From an uncultured Flavobacteriales bacterium (GTDB lineage Bacteria > Bacteroidota > Bacteroidia > Flavobacteriales_E > Vicingaceae): 64,000 nt of DNA. The stretch covers positions 1 to 64,000 of the forward strand of contig CAJXMH010000002.1 in NCBI GenBank assembly GCA_913056345.1. The letters run 5' to 3'. The notes under the pieces were generated by a model. The model worked only from the letters and a program-made list of their open reading frames with translations, was not told where the DNA came from and did no database searches. This document shows, piece by piece, positions 24,791 to 34,534 of this stretch. A program made the translations under genes and the position numbers. Within the stretch, counting starts at the first letter, position 1, and every line of letters starts with the position of its first letter.

Positions 24791-26983
24791 ATGATGAAAA
24801 AACTACTATCTACTTTATCTTTTGTGGTAGTATTTACGCTTGGTTTGCAAGCGCAATACTATTTTAACGCCATTAATCCTGCGGGACAAAACCCCGGGGG
24901 CTTAAACAATGATCCCGAACAACCTTTTGGCGCTGCGGGTGTAACTGCAGCTAATGGCTACACTTCAATTATTGCAAATGGCACCACAGCTTTAACTTGG
25001 TCGCCTGTGCAAACTATCCCCTTTCCTTTTAGCTTTAATGGAAACCCGGTTACTTCCTTCAAGGTGTCCAACACAGGGGTCTTAACGTTTACTACCTCGG
25101 CTACTACGGTGCCTCCAACGGCTAACACTACTCTTCCATCTACAAGCATTCCCGATAATTCGGTAATGGTGTGGGGCTTGCAGCAAGGAGCGGGTGGCTC
25201 GACTAATGATGGAGTAATTATGAAAACCCATGGTACGGCGCCTAATCGCCAGCTTTGGATCAATTTTGCTTCTTTTGGAGCTCCGGGTGCTAGCGGTTCT
25301 CAATGGACTTATTGGGGAATTGTTTTGGAAGAAACTACCAATAAGCTTTACGTGTGTGACTTAAGAACCTTTAATACTCCCCTAACACTTACCATTGGGG
25401 TTCAAATTAACAGCACTACGGCAGTTACAGTAGGCACAGGTGCTACGGCAGCTCCAAATACGCCTTCTTTTGTAACCAATGGAGGTAATGCTTCTAGCCC
25501 TGCTGATAATGTCTATTATGAATTTATACAGGGAACACCTCCTGCTGATAATGCTCAATTATCAAGTTTAAGCCTCAATCCAGTTGAATCAAATTCAAGT
25601 CCTATTTCAATCTCAGGTACTGTTACAAATAAAGGTACAGCTGTATTGAATTCACTTGAGGTAAGTTGGACAGCAGACGGCGGGGCAACCATAAACCGTG
25701 ATACTTTAACAGGTTTAAGCCTAGCAAGTAATGCTTCTACATCATTCAGTCATGGAGTAACTTGGACTCCTACAGCAGGTTCAACTTACACAGTTGAAGT
25801 TAGAACTGATAATCCAAATGGAGTTGCAGATCAAGATCCTTTAGATGATTCCTTAAGTACCGACGTTTTTGTTAATCTAGGAAATACCGTTCAGAAAAAA
25901 GCAGTTTTTGAGCAGTTTACAACAGCCGTATGCCAGTTCTGTCCAGATGGAGCTTGGGTAGCGCAAGAAATGGAAAGCAATTACGCCAATGTGTATACTA
26001 CATCGGTTCACTCGTGTTTTGGTGTAGATGCGATGACTAACACTGAGGCTTCGCAACTCTGTGCTACTTTGGGATTTAATTCTGCTCCAACAGGTATGGT
26101 AGACCGCACCCTATTTGACGGTGAAACTGATGTCGCTTTTGGCAGAGGCAGTGGCTTCCCTAACTGGCAAGCCAGCACATGGGCTACCAGAGCCTTAGCA
26201 AATTCACAAGCAGGTTCAGCGGTAGATTTAAATGTAACAGGTGCATACACTTCAGGTACAAGAAGCCTTTCTGTTTCTGTTGATGCTTCTTTAGTCGATT
26301 ACATCGAGCCTGGTACTTATACAGTGGGTGTGATGATCATTGAAGATAGTGTTAGAGGTACAACATGCGTTACAGGAGGCCAAAATAATTATTGTCAAAG
26401 CAACGCCTACAATGGTGCTGCAGGTCATCCTTTCGCAGGCCTAGGGAATCCTATTACAAATTATGTACACAAAAGGGTAATGCGTGATATCTTGCCAGGT
26501 ACTTGGGGAGCAGGAAATGTGATTCCAGCTAACTACGCTTTGAATACAAGCTATTCCAATACCTTTAATGCAACTTTGCCTACGGCATGGGATGAAAACC
26601 AAATTTATGTAATCGCTTTTGTAGCTTATTTTGGTGGTTCCAATATAGCGAACTACAGAATCTTGAATGCCGAGCGTGTGAAGATGAATAATTTGGTAAC
26701 AGGCATAGAAGCGATTGAAAAGGATGAGGCGAGCCTTAAGGTATTCCCTAATCCAACTGCAAACTTGACGAACTTGAGTTTTAACTTAAGTGAAAGCAAG
26801 CAAGTTTCTATCGAGGTATTTGATATTACAGGTAAGCGTTTGATCCAAGAAGAGATGGGTCAAATGGTTCAAGGTAATCAGTTCATTGAATTGGATGTTG
26901 CCAATCTGCCTGAAGGTTTTTACTTCTTGAATCTAAGATTAAACGATGAAGTGATCACCAAGAAAATCTCTATTGTGAGATAA
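24791..26983 (+). CDS. Omp28-related T9SS outer-surface protein, copy 1
   Basis: A 730-residue secreted protein. A signal peptide (1-22, ending LQAQ) is followed by an N-terminal beta domain (about 23-250), a CARDB-like adhesion/Ig-type domain (about 255-360), an Omp28 domain with a thioredoxin-like fold (about 365-640) and a T9SS sorting domain (KVFPNPTANL to KKISIVR). The Omp28 domain holds the CxxC pair Cys381/Cys384 in TTAVCQFCPDGAW and a cis-Pro-like SAPTGMVDR loop, so thiol-disulfide chemistry or disulfide-bonded binding is possible; no activity is proven for the family. The C-terminal half is closely related to copy 2 and the N-terminal half to copy 3. Confidence 0.88.
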   Translation: MMKKLLSTLSFVVVFTLGLQAQYYFNAINPAGQNPGGLNNDPEQPFGAAGVTAANGYTSIIANGTTALTWSPVQTIPFPFSFNGNPVTSFKVSNTGVLTFTTSATTVPPTANTTLPSTSIPDNSVMVWGLQQGAGGSTNDGVIMKTHGTAPNRQLWINFASFGAPGASGSQWTYWGIVLEETTNKLYVCDLRTFNTPLTLTIGVQINSTTAVTVGTGATAAPNTPSFVTNGGNASSPADNVYYEFIQGTPPADNAQLSSLSLNPVESNSSPISISGTVTNKGTAVLNSLEVSWTADGGATINRDTLTGLSLASNASTSFSHGVTWTPTAGSTYTVEVRTDNPNGVADQDPLDDSLSTDVFVNLGNTVQKKAVFEQFTTAVCQFCPDGAWVAQEMESNYANVYTTSVHSCFGVDAMTNTEASQLCATLGFNSAPTGMVDRTLFDGETDVAFGRGSGFPNWQASTWATRALANSQAGSAVDLNVTGAYTSGTRSLSVSVDASLVDYIEPGTYTVGVMIIEDSVRGTTCVTGGQNNYCQSNAYNGAAGHPFAGLGNPITNYVHKRVMRDILPGTWGAGNVIPANYALNTSYSNTFNATLPTAWDENQIYVIAFVAYFGGSNIANYRILNAERVKMNNLVTGIEAIEKDEASLKVFPNPTANLTNLSFNLSESKQVSIEVFDITGKRLIQEEMGQMVQGNQFIELDVANLPEGFYFLNLRLNDEVITKKISIVR

Positions 26984-27006
26984 AATAGTCAATTAAATAA
27001 AATTGC

Positions 27007-27038
27007 AAAGGCCTTCTTCGGAAGGCCTTTCTTTTTTT
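27007..27038 (+). terminator. Rho-independent terminator after Omp28 copy 1
   Basis: A perfect 10-bp stem aaaggccttc/gaaggccttt with the stable tetraloop ttcg, followed by C and seven T. It lies 24 bases after the stop codon and marks the end of the transcript, so copy 2 needs its own promoter. Confidence 0.95.
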
Positions 27039-27062
27039 ATGTACATTAGCCCAACTAAAACT

Positions 27063-29939
27063 ATGGATATGAATAAAATACGAACTAAATTATTGCTCTT
27101 TTTAATGGCTTTGATGGCCGTAAACATGGCGGAAGCTCAAGTTATCTTGAATGAAGACTTTAATGGAGCTACTCCTTTGGCCAACTGGACCTTGGTCAAT
27201 GTAGATAACCTCACTCCTGCAGCCAATGTGAATTATGTAACCAACGCTTGGGTAATTCGGGAAGACTTCGACACCACAGGTCAAGGTGATTTTACTGCCG
27301 TTAGTACTTCTTGGTATACTCCTGCAGGTGCAGCAGATGATTACATGATCAGTCCTGTGATCAATACAGGTACAGCCACCGTGCTTGAATGGGATGCTAA
27401 AGCACAAGATGCTTCTTTCCCTGATGGCTATGAAGTACGCATCTCTACTACCGGCCCAACGGTTGCAGGCCTATTGGCTAATCCACCACTTTATTCAACT
27501 ACTGCTGAAAATGCTAGTTGGACAAGAAGATCATTGAACTTAAGTGCATACGCCAATGATACGGTTCGAATAGCCTTTCGGAATAATTCCAATGATCAAT
27601 TTTTGTTATTGATTGATAATGTAAAACTGTTTGATCCACCTAGTGCAGATGCTAGCATTGCTTCCATTGATGCGCCAGTGACAAGCTGTAACAACAGCGC
27701 AGCCGATAGTGTACGCATTACCATTTCTAATGCAGGTGCTAGTCCGCTTACTTCAGTGCCGGTTGGCTTTCAATTGAATAGCGGAGCTGTAGTAAGTGAA
27801 ACCTACTCAGGAAACATTGCTCCGGGAGCTACCGATACATACACCTTTCAAACGGCAACAGTAAACCTTGCGACACCTGCTACTTATAATTTAAAAGCTT
27901 TTACAGCTTTAGCAAGTGACGGTAACACCAATAATGATTCACTTACTTCCTCCATTACAAGTATCCCTGTGATCAGTACCATTCCTTATACAGAAGACTT
28001 TGAAGCTGGTCCTGGTGGTTGGGTAAGCTATGGAGCTAATTCATCTTGGACGCATGGAGCTCCAGCCGGAGTTTACATTTCATCTGCTGCAGGTGGAACC
28101 AATGCTTGGGTAACCAATTTAAGTGGTGATTACAATAACAATGAAACCTCTTACCTAGAGTCACCTTGTTTTGATTTTTCTACTTTGACTACTGATCCGG
28201 TTATGAACTTTTCTCACATCTTTAACACGGAAACTGATTGGGATGAAGGTTGGGTTGAACTCTCAACTGATGGTGGAGTGAGCTGGACTAAACTAGTTGA
28301 TAATGGAGCCGCTACCAATTGGTATAACGATTTGGCCAATGATTGGTGGGAAGGGAATTCTTCAGCAGGCACAGGCTCATGGGTTACTGCTAATAATTCT
28401 TTAACCGGAGCTGCAGGCTCGGCTTCAGTTAAAGTGAGGTTTGTGATGAGTTCTGATGGTTCCATCACTTTTGAAGGTTTTGGGGTAGATGATATCAATA
28501 TTGCTCCTCCTGCATCAGAAGATGTTGAGTTGACTTCAGTGAACTTAACGACTACTATGGTGGCTACCAGTCCTATTACCATTAGTGGTACCATCACGAA
28601 TCGAGGATCGAATGTATTGAATACTGTTGAAATCAATTGGACTGCAGATGGAGGCACGACGATTAATCGAGACACTTTAACCGGATTGGGCTTAGCCAAT
28701 GGGGCTTCGACTAGTTTTAGTCATCAAACTGCTTGGAATGCAACTCCTTCACCTACAACCGTCTTGGTGGAAGTTGAAGCTGTTGAACCAAACGGAGTAG
28801 CTGATCCGCTGCCAGCCAACAATGACATCAATACCACGGTATTAGCTGTTTTAGGTAATACGGTGCAGAAAAATGCTGTTTTTGAGCAGTTTACCACTGC
28901 AGGCTGTCAGTTTTGTCCCGATGGAGCATGGGTAGCGCAGCAAATGGAGACTAATTATGCCAATGTCTATACCACATCTGTTCACTCATGCTTTGGGCAG
29001 GATCAAATGACCAATACCGAGGCTTCGCAACTTTGTTCAACATTGGGGAATAACTCTGCACCAACAGGTATGGTTGACCGTACTTTGTTCGATGGAGAAG
29101 CAACCGTGGCTTTCGGTAGAGGCAACGGTTTTCCTAACTGGTCTACTAGCACTTGGGCAACGCGTTCCTTAGCTAATTCACAAGCAGGTTCTGCGGTTGA
29201 TGTTTTAGTGAGCGGGGCTTTTACACCTGGTACTCGAAACTTATCGGTGAACGTTGATGCCTCTCTTGTAGATTATGTATTCCCAGGTAGCATGAATGTT
29301 GGATTGATGATCATTGAAGACAGTGTAACTGGTTCAGGCGCAGGTTGGGACCAAAGTAATGCTTACAACAATCAAGCAGGACACCCATTTGCTGGCTTAG
29401 GAAATCCCATTACGAATTACATACACAAAAGAGTATTACGTGACATTCTACCCGGAACTTGGGGTGCAGGAAGCGTAATACCTTCGAATTATGCATTGAA
29501 CACCAGTTACTCGAATAACTTTTCTACTACCATTCCAACTTCATGGGATGAGAGTCAGATCTATGTGATCGCTTTTGTCGCGTACTTTGGTGGCTCTAAC
29601 CCTGCAAATTATCAAATCTTAAATGCTGAGCGCGTGAAGATGAATAATTTGGTTACAGGAATAGAAGATTTTGCCAAGGATGAGGCTAGCCTCAAGGTAT
29701 TTCCTAATCCAACAGCTAACTTGACTAACTTGAGCTTTAACTTAAGCGAAAGCAAACGAGTATCGCTTGAAGTTGTCGATATCACCGGCAAGCGTTTGAT
29801 CCAAGAAGAAATGGGTCAGATGGTACAAGGTAATCAGTTCATTGAACTAGATGTTGCCAACTTAGCTGAAGGGTTTTATTTTCTAAACCTTAGATTAGGT
29901 GAAGAAGTGATTACCAAGAAGATTTCGATTGTGAGATAA
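27063..29939 (+). CDS. Omp28-related T9SS protein with two jelly-roll domains, copy 2
   Basis: A 958-residue secreted protein. The signal peptide ends at about 26 (MAEAQ). Two choice-of-anchor J/MAM-like jelly-roll domains follow (about 27-200, starting EDFNGATPLANW, and about 305-485, starting EDFEAGPGGWVSYG), with a CARDB-like domain between them (about 205-300) and another after (about 485-600), then the Omp28 domain with Cys615/Cys618 (TTAGCQFCPDGAW) and the T9SS sorting domain. The last 460 residues match copy 1 closely, while the first half is unrelated to it. Starts at 27063 or 27069 are both possible; an earlier TTG lies upstream of the terminator hairpin and is rejected. Confidence 0.88.
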   Translation: MDMNKIRTKLLLFLMALMAVNMAEAQVILNEDFNGATPLANWTLVNVDNLTPAANVNYVTNAWVIREDFDTTGQGDFTAVSTSWYTPAGAADDYMISPVINTGTATVLEWDAKAQDASFPDGYEVRISTTGPTVAGLLANPPLYSTTAENASWTRRSLNLSAYANDTVRIAFRNNSNDQFLLLIDNVKLFDPPSADASIASIDAPVTSCNNSAADSVRITISNAGASPLTSVPVGFQLNSGAVVSETYSGNIAPGATDTYTFQTATVNLATPATYNLKAFTALASDGNTNNDSLTSSITSIPVISTIPYTEDFEAGPGGWVSYGANSSWTHGAPAGVYISSAAGGTNAWVTNLSGDYNNNETSYLESPCFDFSTLTTDPVMNFSHIFNTETDWDEGWVELSTDGGVSWTKLVDNGAATNWYNDLANDWWEGNSSAGTGSWVTANNSLTGAAGSASVKVRFVMSSDGSITFEGFGVDDINIAPPASEDVELTSVNLTTTMVATSPITISGTITNRGSNVLNTVEINWTADGGTTINRDTLTGLGLANGASTSFSHQTAWNATPSPTTVLVEVEAVEPNGVADPLPANNDINTTVLAVLGNTVQKNAVFEQFTTAGCQFCPDGAWVAQQMETNYANVYTTSVHSCFGQDQMTNTEASQLCSTLGNNSAPTGMVDRTLFDGEATVAFGRGNGFPNWSTSTWATRSLANSQAGSAVDVLVSGAFTPGTRNLSVNVDASLVDYVFPGSMNVGLMIIEDSVTGSGAGWDQSNAYNNQAGHPFAGLGNPITNYIHKRVLRDILPGTWGAGSVIPSNYALNTSYSNNFSTTIPTSWDESQIYVIAFVAYFGGSNPANYQILNAERVKMNNLVTGIEDFAKDEASLKVFPNPTANLTNLSFNLSESKRVSLEVVDITGKRLIQEEMGQMVQGNQFIELDVANLAEGFYFLNLRLGEEVITKKISIVR

Positions 29940-29960
29940 ACAAACTAAATGGTAATTTAG

Positions 29961-29992
29961 AAGTCCTCTAGGCAACTAGGGGACTTTTTTTT
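29961..29992 (+). terminator. Rho-independent terminator after Omp28 copy 2
   Basis: An 11-bp stem aagtcctctag/ctaggggactt with one G-U pair, loop gcaa, then a run of T (eight from 29985). It lies 21 bases after the stop codon. Confidence 0.9.
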
Positions 29993-30021
29993 GTTAAAGT
30001 CTATACTTGACCTTTAAATTA

Positions 30022-32106
30022 ATGCCATTTCGTTTTATCATATTTGTTCTTTTATTGTGCAGCGGTTCAATAAAGGCGCAATATACCGTCAATACGTATT
30101 TAGGGGCCGGCAAGAATCCACTCAATTTAAACCAATCATTTGAACGGATTAATTCAGATTGGATCAGACGCTTTCCATTTTGGCAAAATCCACGCGGAAT
30201 TTATTTACCTTTTCGTTCTTTGCCCTTTCCTTTTGTTTTTGCAGGTGATACTGTAAGACGCTTTCGAGTGAGTAATACAGGCATGCTTTCATTTGTACCT
30301 GGTCCTTTAGCTCCTTTACCGCATGGGCGTCTTCCTTCTCCCTCGGTAAGCAATAAAACCGCTGCACTTTGGGGATTGACCCAAAAAGGAGGAAACGATG
30401 CAATTTACGTTAAGACATTGGGTCAAGCACCAAATCGTCAGCATTGGGTGTATTATCATTCTTTTAGTGCAGATACTACGCAATTGCCACAAGACATTAA
30501 TTGGGCAATAGTATTGTGTGAAGGAAACAATCACATTTATTTCGTGGATATGGGCTCTTATCTAAGCCCGCATTTCTTGACCATTGGTGTTCAAGATGAT
30601 ACTTCGAATGCGGTTGAAATTAGAGGTTCCCCCTTTGTATCACCTTTCTTACCTGCAAATCACGACTCACATACTCCGGCAGATAATAGTTATTATGAAT
30701 TCATCCCAGGTCCACGTAAGGCAAGAGATCTAGATCTTGCAAAATGTGAGATTCCTACTTTTCTTAAAGTAGGTGAGCGCTTTGACCTTAAAGTACGTTT
30801 TAGAGACCTAAGTGCAAGTTTTACTGATACGGTTTCTATTTCTTACCAAATAAGCGGAAACTCCACAGTTTACACGGAAAACATTTTGTTGAGCAATGCT
30901 ACTAATCGTTTTTACCGTGAGCGAATTATTTCTTCACAGTGGCTACCAAGTGGACCAGAACGAGCAGTGAATTTTAAAGTTTGGATTCATGATGGAAATG
31001 GAACGCTTGATGGCAATACCACCAATGATACCCTTACTAAGAAGCTATACATCTTACCTTGGAACAGATGGCCAAAGCGACATTTATTGGAAAGTCATGA
31101 ATCGGCTATGCTAGCTTATGGGGTTGAGTCAAAATTGAATATGATCTATGCAAAATACCGTAACCCTGAAATGATCGCTGTAGCTTGGCATAATGATTCT
31201 CTTTTTATCGATTCTATGCAAATAGACGGCGCTGCTACTTTGGGTAATTATTTTGGCATAATTCACCCACAAGCCACATTAGACCGAAAAAATTGGCCCT
31301 CAGAAAATGGGATCAATCTACCCCCTCATAGATGGCCTGTCTTAGCTGATAGCTTAACTTTAAGTTCTTCTGCTTGTAAGCTCGATATTTTTGGCTTTGA
31401 CCAAGGAAATAGGCTTGCTTTGAACGTTCAAACAACTTTTACCGACTTTCAAGCTCCGGGAAGGAAAAGATTGACCGTACTGCTCGTGGAAGATAGTGTT
31501 AGTGGTAACGGCTTTGGGTATCATCAAACAAATACATTTACTAACCAACTTGACCACCCTTTTTTCGATTATCCTAATCCCATTAATTTCTATATTCACC
31601 GCAAAGTAATCAGGGCCAAGTTTCCTGCTAATTCAGTATGGGGACTTAGTGGTTTGCTACCCGATACGGCAGTGCAAGGGCAGGCCTATAGTCAGCAACT
31701 TCAGTTCGACTTACCCCAAAAATATGATCGTTCGCGCTTATCAGTAGTGGCTTTTGTGACCTATCATGAACCTAGCCAAAACCGCATGGAGCTTATCAAT
31801 GCAGCAGAGGTGAAATTACAAGGATTATTAACCAATGTGAGTAGTTTGGATCAAAAAGATGAAACTGTATTGCGCTCTTATCCTAATCCAATCAGGGAAG
31901 AGCATTTGCATTGGCAGCTAAATGTGTCCTTGACACAAGCAATCGAAATTCAATTGTTTGATCTGAAAGGGAAGTTGTTATACTCAGAAACAAGCCGAAA
32001 CTTTAAAGGTAAATTGGATTTTACACACTTTAAAGCAGGAACTTACTTAATGCGCATTAGTCATGCAGAAAAGAGTTGGAGTGAAAAGATTGTCAAGTTG
32101 CCTTAA
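30022..32106 (+). CDS. Divergent Omp28-like T9SS protein without CxxC, copy 3
   Basis: A 694-residue secreted protein with a signal peptide (MPFRFIIFVLLLCSGSIKAQ) and a T9SS sorting domain (SYPNPIREEHL to EKIVKLP). The N-terminal domain follows copy 1 along its length: SNTGMLSF, APNRQHWV, LTIGVQD and PADNSYYEFIPG are shared landmarks. The Omp28-type region can still be traced (KRHLLESHESAML, LVEDSVSGNGFGY, INFYIHRKVI), but the CxxC pair and the surrounding TTAxCQFCPDG motif are gone. It may keep a binding role only. The ATG is five codons inside an open frame beginning with TTG; the ATG preserves the signal peptide. Confidence 0.82.
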   Translation: MPFRFIIFVLLLCSGSIKAQYTVNTYLGAGKNPLNLNQSFERINSDWIRRFPFWQNPRGIYLPFRSLPFPFVFAGDTVRRFRVSNTGMLSFVPGPLAPLPHGRLPSPSVSNKTAALWGLTQKGGNDAIYVKTLGQAPNRQHWVYYHSFSADTTQLPQDINWAIVLCEGNNHIYFVDMGSYLSPHFLTIGVQDDTSNAVEIRGSPFVSPFLPANHDSHTPADNSYYEFIPGPRKARDLDLAKCEIPTFLKVGERFDLKVRFRDLSASFTDTVSISYQISGNSTVYTENILLSNATNRFYRERIISSQWLPSGPERAVNFKVWIHDGNGTLDGNTTNDTLTKKLYILPWNRWPKRHLLESHESAMLAYGVESKLNMIYAKYRNPEMIAVAWHNDSLFIDSMQIDGAATLGNYFGIIHPQATLDRKNWPSENGINLPPHRWPVLADSLTLSSSACKLDIFGFDQGNRLALNVQTTFTDFQAPGRKRLTVLLVEDSVSGNGFGYHQTNTFTNQLDHPFFDYPNPINFYIHRKVIRAKFPANSVWGLSGLLPDTAVQGQAYSQQLQFDLPQKYDRSRLSVVAFVTYHEPSQNRMELINAAEVKLQGLLTNVSSLDQKDETVLRSYPNPIREEHLHWQLNVSLTQAIEIQLFDLKGKLLYSETSRNFKGKLDFTHFKAGTYLMRISHAEKSWSEKIVKLP

Positions 32107-32358
32107 TTATCTGTGTTGCATTCTCCAACCGTAAGGGTTTACGTCACCATCTGCAATATTGCGTTCGATTCTTCCATCTTCAGCATATAAGACACATATA
32201 GTTGATTTGATTTTCCAAGAAATTCGATGCACTTTTTTCTTGAAATTTTCTTGTCCGCCAAAGATTTTGCTAATTAAAACCTGATGATTTTCCGCATCAA
32301 GGGTTTTTTTATCTCCGTTCTTGTATTCTATTAAAAAGGGTAGTGTTGGCGTTTTCAT
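32107..32358 (-). CDS. Small hypothetical protein
   Basis: An 83-residue basic protein with no recognised domain. It begins MKTPTLPFLIEYKNGDKK and ends in NPYGWRMQHR; there is no signal peptide or membrane segment, and there is one Cys. Its stop codon directly abuts the stop of the Omp28-like gene on the other strand, and it is divergent from recG with 67 bases between starts. The amino acid make-up looks like a real cytoplasmic protein, but nothing in the context tells its function. Confidence 0.55.
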   Translation of the reverse strand: MKTPTLPFLIEYKNGDKKTLDAENHQVLISKIFGGQENFKKKVHRISWKIKSTICVLYAEDGRIERNIADGDVNPYGWRMQHR

Positions 32359-32425
32359 ATAAATAGAACCGAAATGCAGCCCAATAGTTTAGTTTATTTT
32401 CTACCTCTTCGTAATTTGCAAGCTC

Positions 32426-34534
32426 ATGGCGGAGTCTATTTTAGAAACATCTTTGGAATATTTAAAAGGCGTGGGGCCCAAGCGGGCTCAGCTTTTAAAA
32501 GAAGAGCTCGGCCTTCGCACTTTCGGTGATCTTTTGCATTATTATCCTTTTCGCCATGAGGACCGCAGTCACTTTCATCAAGTGAGTGAGATCAACAGTC
32601 AAATGCCTTATGTCCAATTAATAGGTGAGATTACTTTTGTAGAAGAGCTTGGTCAAAGCAGAAGCAAGCGTTTGGTGGCAAAGTTTAAAGATAAGAGTGG
32701 AAGAATAGACCTTGTATGGTTTAAAGGTGTAAGCTATTTAAAAAAGAGTATACAAATAGGTCAGCAGTATGTTGTGTACGGTAAACCAAATGCCTACAAA
32801 GGGATCATCAACTTGGTTCATCCTGAATTGGAGACATTGACCGAGTTTCGGAATTCAATTCAAGTCAAGCAACTACCAGTTTATTCAACTACAGAGAAGC
32901 TTAACCGTTCTTCTTTGGCTTCAAAAAATATTGCTAAGCTCAGCCGCAATCTATTACCCAAGTTAAAAGGAAAGTTAAAGGAGAATTTGCCTGATTACAT
33001 TTTGCAGCAGCATGGGCTTATGAGAAGGGAAGCGGCTCTATTTAATATCCATTTTCCAAAGGATGAGATACGTTTAAAAAAGGCTATTTTCAGGTTGAAG
33101 TTCGAAGAGCTTTTTCTGATTCAGCTAAGCCTGTTAAAGCTCAAATTATTGAAGCTTGAGAAGAGTAAAGGCTTCTTATTTGCTGAGGTAGGGGAGTATT
33201 TCAATCAATTTTTTCAAGAGCATTTACCCTTTGAACTTACCGGTGCTCAAAAAAAAGTGCTACGGGAGATTAGACGCGATCTAGGTAGCGGTAAACACAT
33301 GAACCGACTTTTGCAAGGGGATGTTGGAAGTGGAAAAACCATGGTGGCCATTATGAGTATGCTCATCGCCTTAGACAATAATTTTCAGGCGGTAATGATG
33401 GCGCCTACAGAAATCTTAGCTAGGCAGCATTTTGAATCTTTAAAGGATAGTTTGAGTGATTTGAACATTCGTTTTGCCCTTTTGACTGGTTCAACCAAAC
33501 AAGCTGATCGCAAAGTCATACACAGCGAACTAGAAAGCGGAGACTTGCAAATATTAGTGGGTACTCATGCCTTGATCGAGGACAAAGTAAAGTTTAAAAA
33601 CTTAGGATTGGCCATAATTGACGAGCAACACCGTTTTGGAGTGGCACAACGCGCCAAGCTTTGGAAAAAGAACCACAAACCACCCCATGTTTTGGTAATG
33701 ACAGCAACACCAATTCCAAGAACGCTTGCCATGACTTTATACGGAGACCTCGATGTTTCCACTATTGATGAATTGCCGCCAGGTAGAAAGCCAGTTACAA
33801 CCTTGCACTGGTATGAGAATAAACGACTAAGACTTTATGGTTTTATCGAACAAGAGATCAAAAAAGGTAGACAAGTTTATATTGTGTATCCTTTGATCGA
33901 GGAATCAGCTAAAATGGATTATGCTAATTTGGAAGAAGGCTATCAGCACATTTTTCAGCGTTTCTCTCCACCTGATTACAAGGTGAGCATTGTTCATGGT
34001 AAAATGCCTCCTGAAAACAAAGAATTCGAGATGAAACGCTTTGTTGAAGGCACAACGGATATTATGGTTTCCACTACCGTAATTGAGGTTGGCGTGAATG
34101 TGCCCAATGCCTCGGTGATGATTATTGAAAGCGCAGAACGATTTGGTTTATCTCAATTGCATCAATTGAGAGGAAGGGTTGGAAGAGGAGCAGATCAGTC
34201 TTATTGTATTTTAATGACTGGAAACAAGCTTTCTACTGATGGACGATTGCGCATGAAGACTATGTGTGGGACAAACGACGGATTTGAGGTGGCAGAAGTG
34301 GATCTTAAGTTAAGAGGACCCGGAGACCTTCAAGGAACGCAGCAAAGTGGAACACCGATTAGCTTAAAACTCACCAATCTTGCAACCGACGGACAATTGG
34401 TAAGTTTAGCTCGAGCTTCAGCAGCGGAAGTGCTAGAAAGTGACCCAAATCTAAACAACGCAGAACATACTGCACTTAAGCAGTACCTCAGTCATCAAAA
34501 CAAGAATAAAATAAATTGGAGTAATATATCATAA
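32426..34534 (+). CDS. recG: ATP-dependent DNA helicase RecG
   Basis: A 702-residue monomeric helicase that remodels stalled replication forks and branch-migrates Holliday junctions. The N-terminal wedge domain with an OB fold (about 20-165, opening with LKGVGPKRAQLL) binds the junction. Helicase motifs follow: Walker A GDVGSGKT, MAPTEILARQH, DEQHRFGVAQR (DExH), MTATPIPRT and the motif VI QLRGRVGRG. Length and order are normal. The stop codon overlaps the next ATG by one base. Confidence 0.97.
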   Translation: MAESILETSLEYLKGVGPKRAQLLKEELGLRTFGDLLHYYPFRHEDRSHFHQVSEINSQMPYVQLIGEITFVEELGQSRSKRLVAKFKDKSGRIDLVWFKGVSYLKKSIQIGQQYVVYGKPNAYKGIINLVHPELETLTEFRNSIQVKQLPVYSTTEKLNRSSLASKNIAKLSRNLLPKLKGKLKENLPDYILQQHGLMRREAALFNIHFPKDEIRLKKAIFRLKFEELFLIQLSLLKLKLLKLEKSKGFLFAEVGEYFNQFFQEHLPFELTGAQKKVLREIRRDLGSGKHMNRLLQGDVGSGKTMVAIMSMLIALDNNFQAVMMAPTEILARQHFESLKDSLSDLNIRFALLTGSTKQADRKVIHSELESGDLQILVGTHALIEDKVKFKNLGLAIIDEQHRFGVAQRAKLWKKNHKPPHVLVMTATPIPRTLAMTLYGDLDVSTIDELPPGRKPVTTLHWYENKRLRLYGFIEQEIKKGRQVYIVYPLIEESAKMDYANLEEGYQHIFQRFSPPDYKVSIVHGKMPPENKEFEMKRFVEGTTDIMVSTTVIEVGVNVPNASVMIIESAERFGLSQLHQLRGRVGRGADQSYCILMTGNKLSTDGRLRMKTMCGTNDGFEVAEVDLKLRGPGDLQGTQQSGTPISLKLTNLATDGQLVSLARASAAEVLESDPNLNNAEHTALKQYLSHQNKNKINWSNIS

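Noticed and set aside
24791-29939. Insertion-type direct repeat of the Omp28 3' halves
   Set aside because: The similarity is coding, with mainly synonymous changes, and no flanking target duplications or transposase; paralogy explains it.
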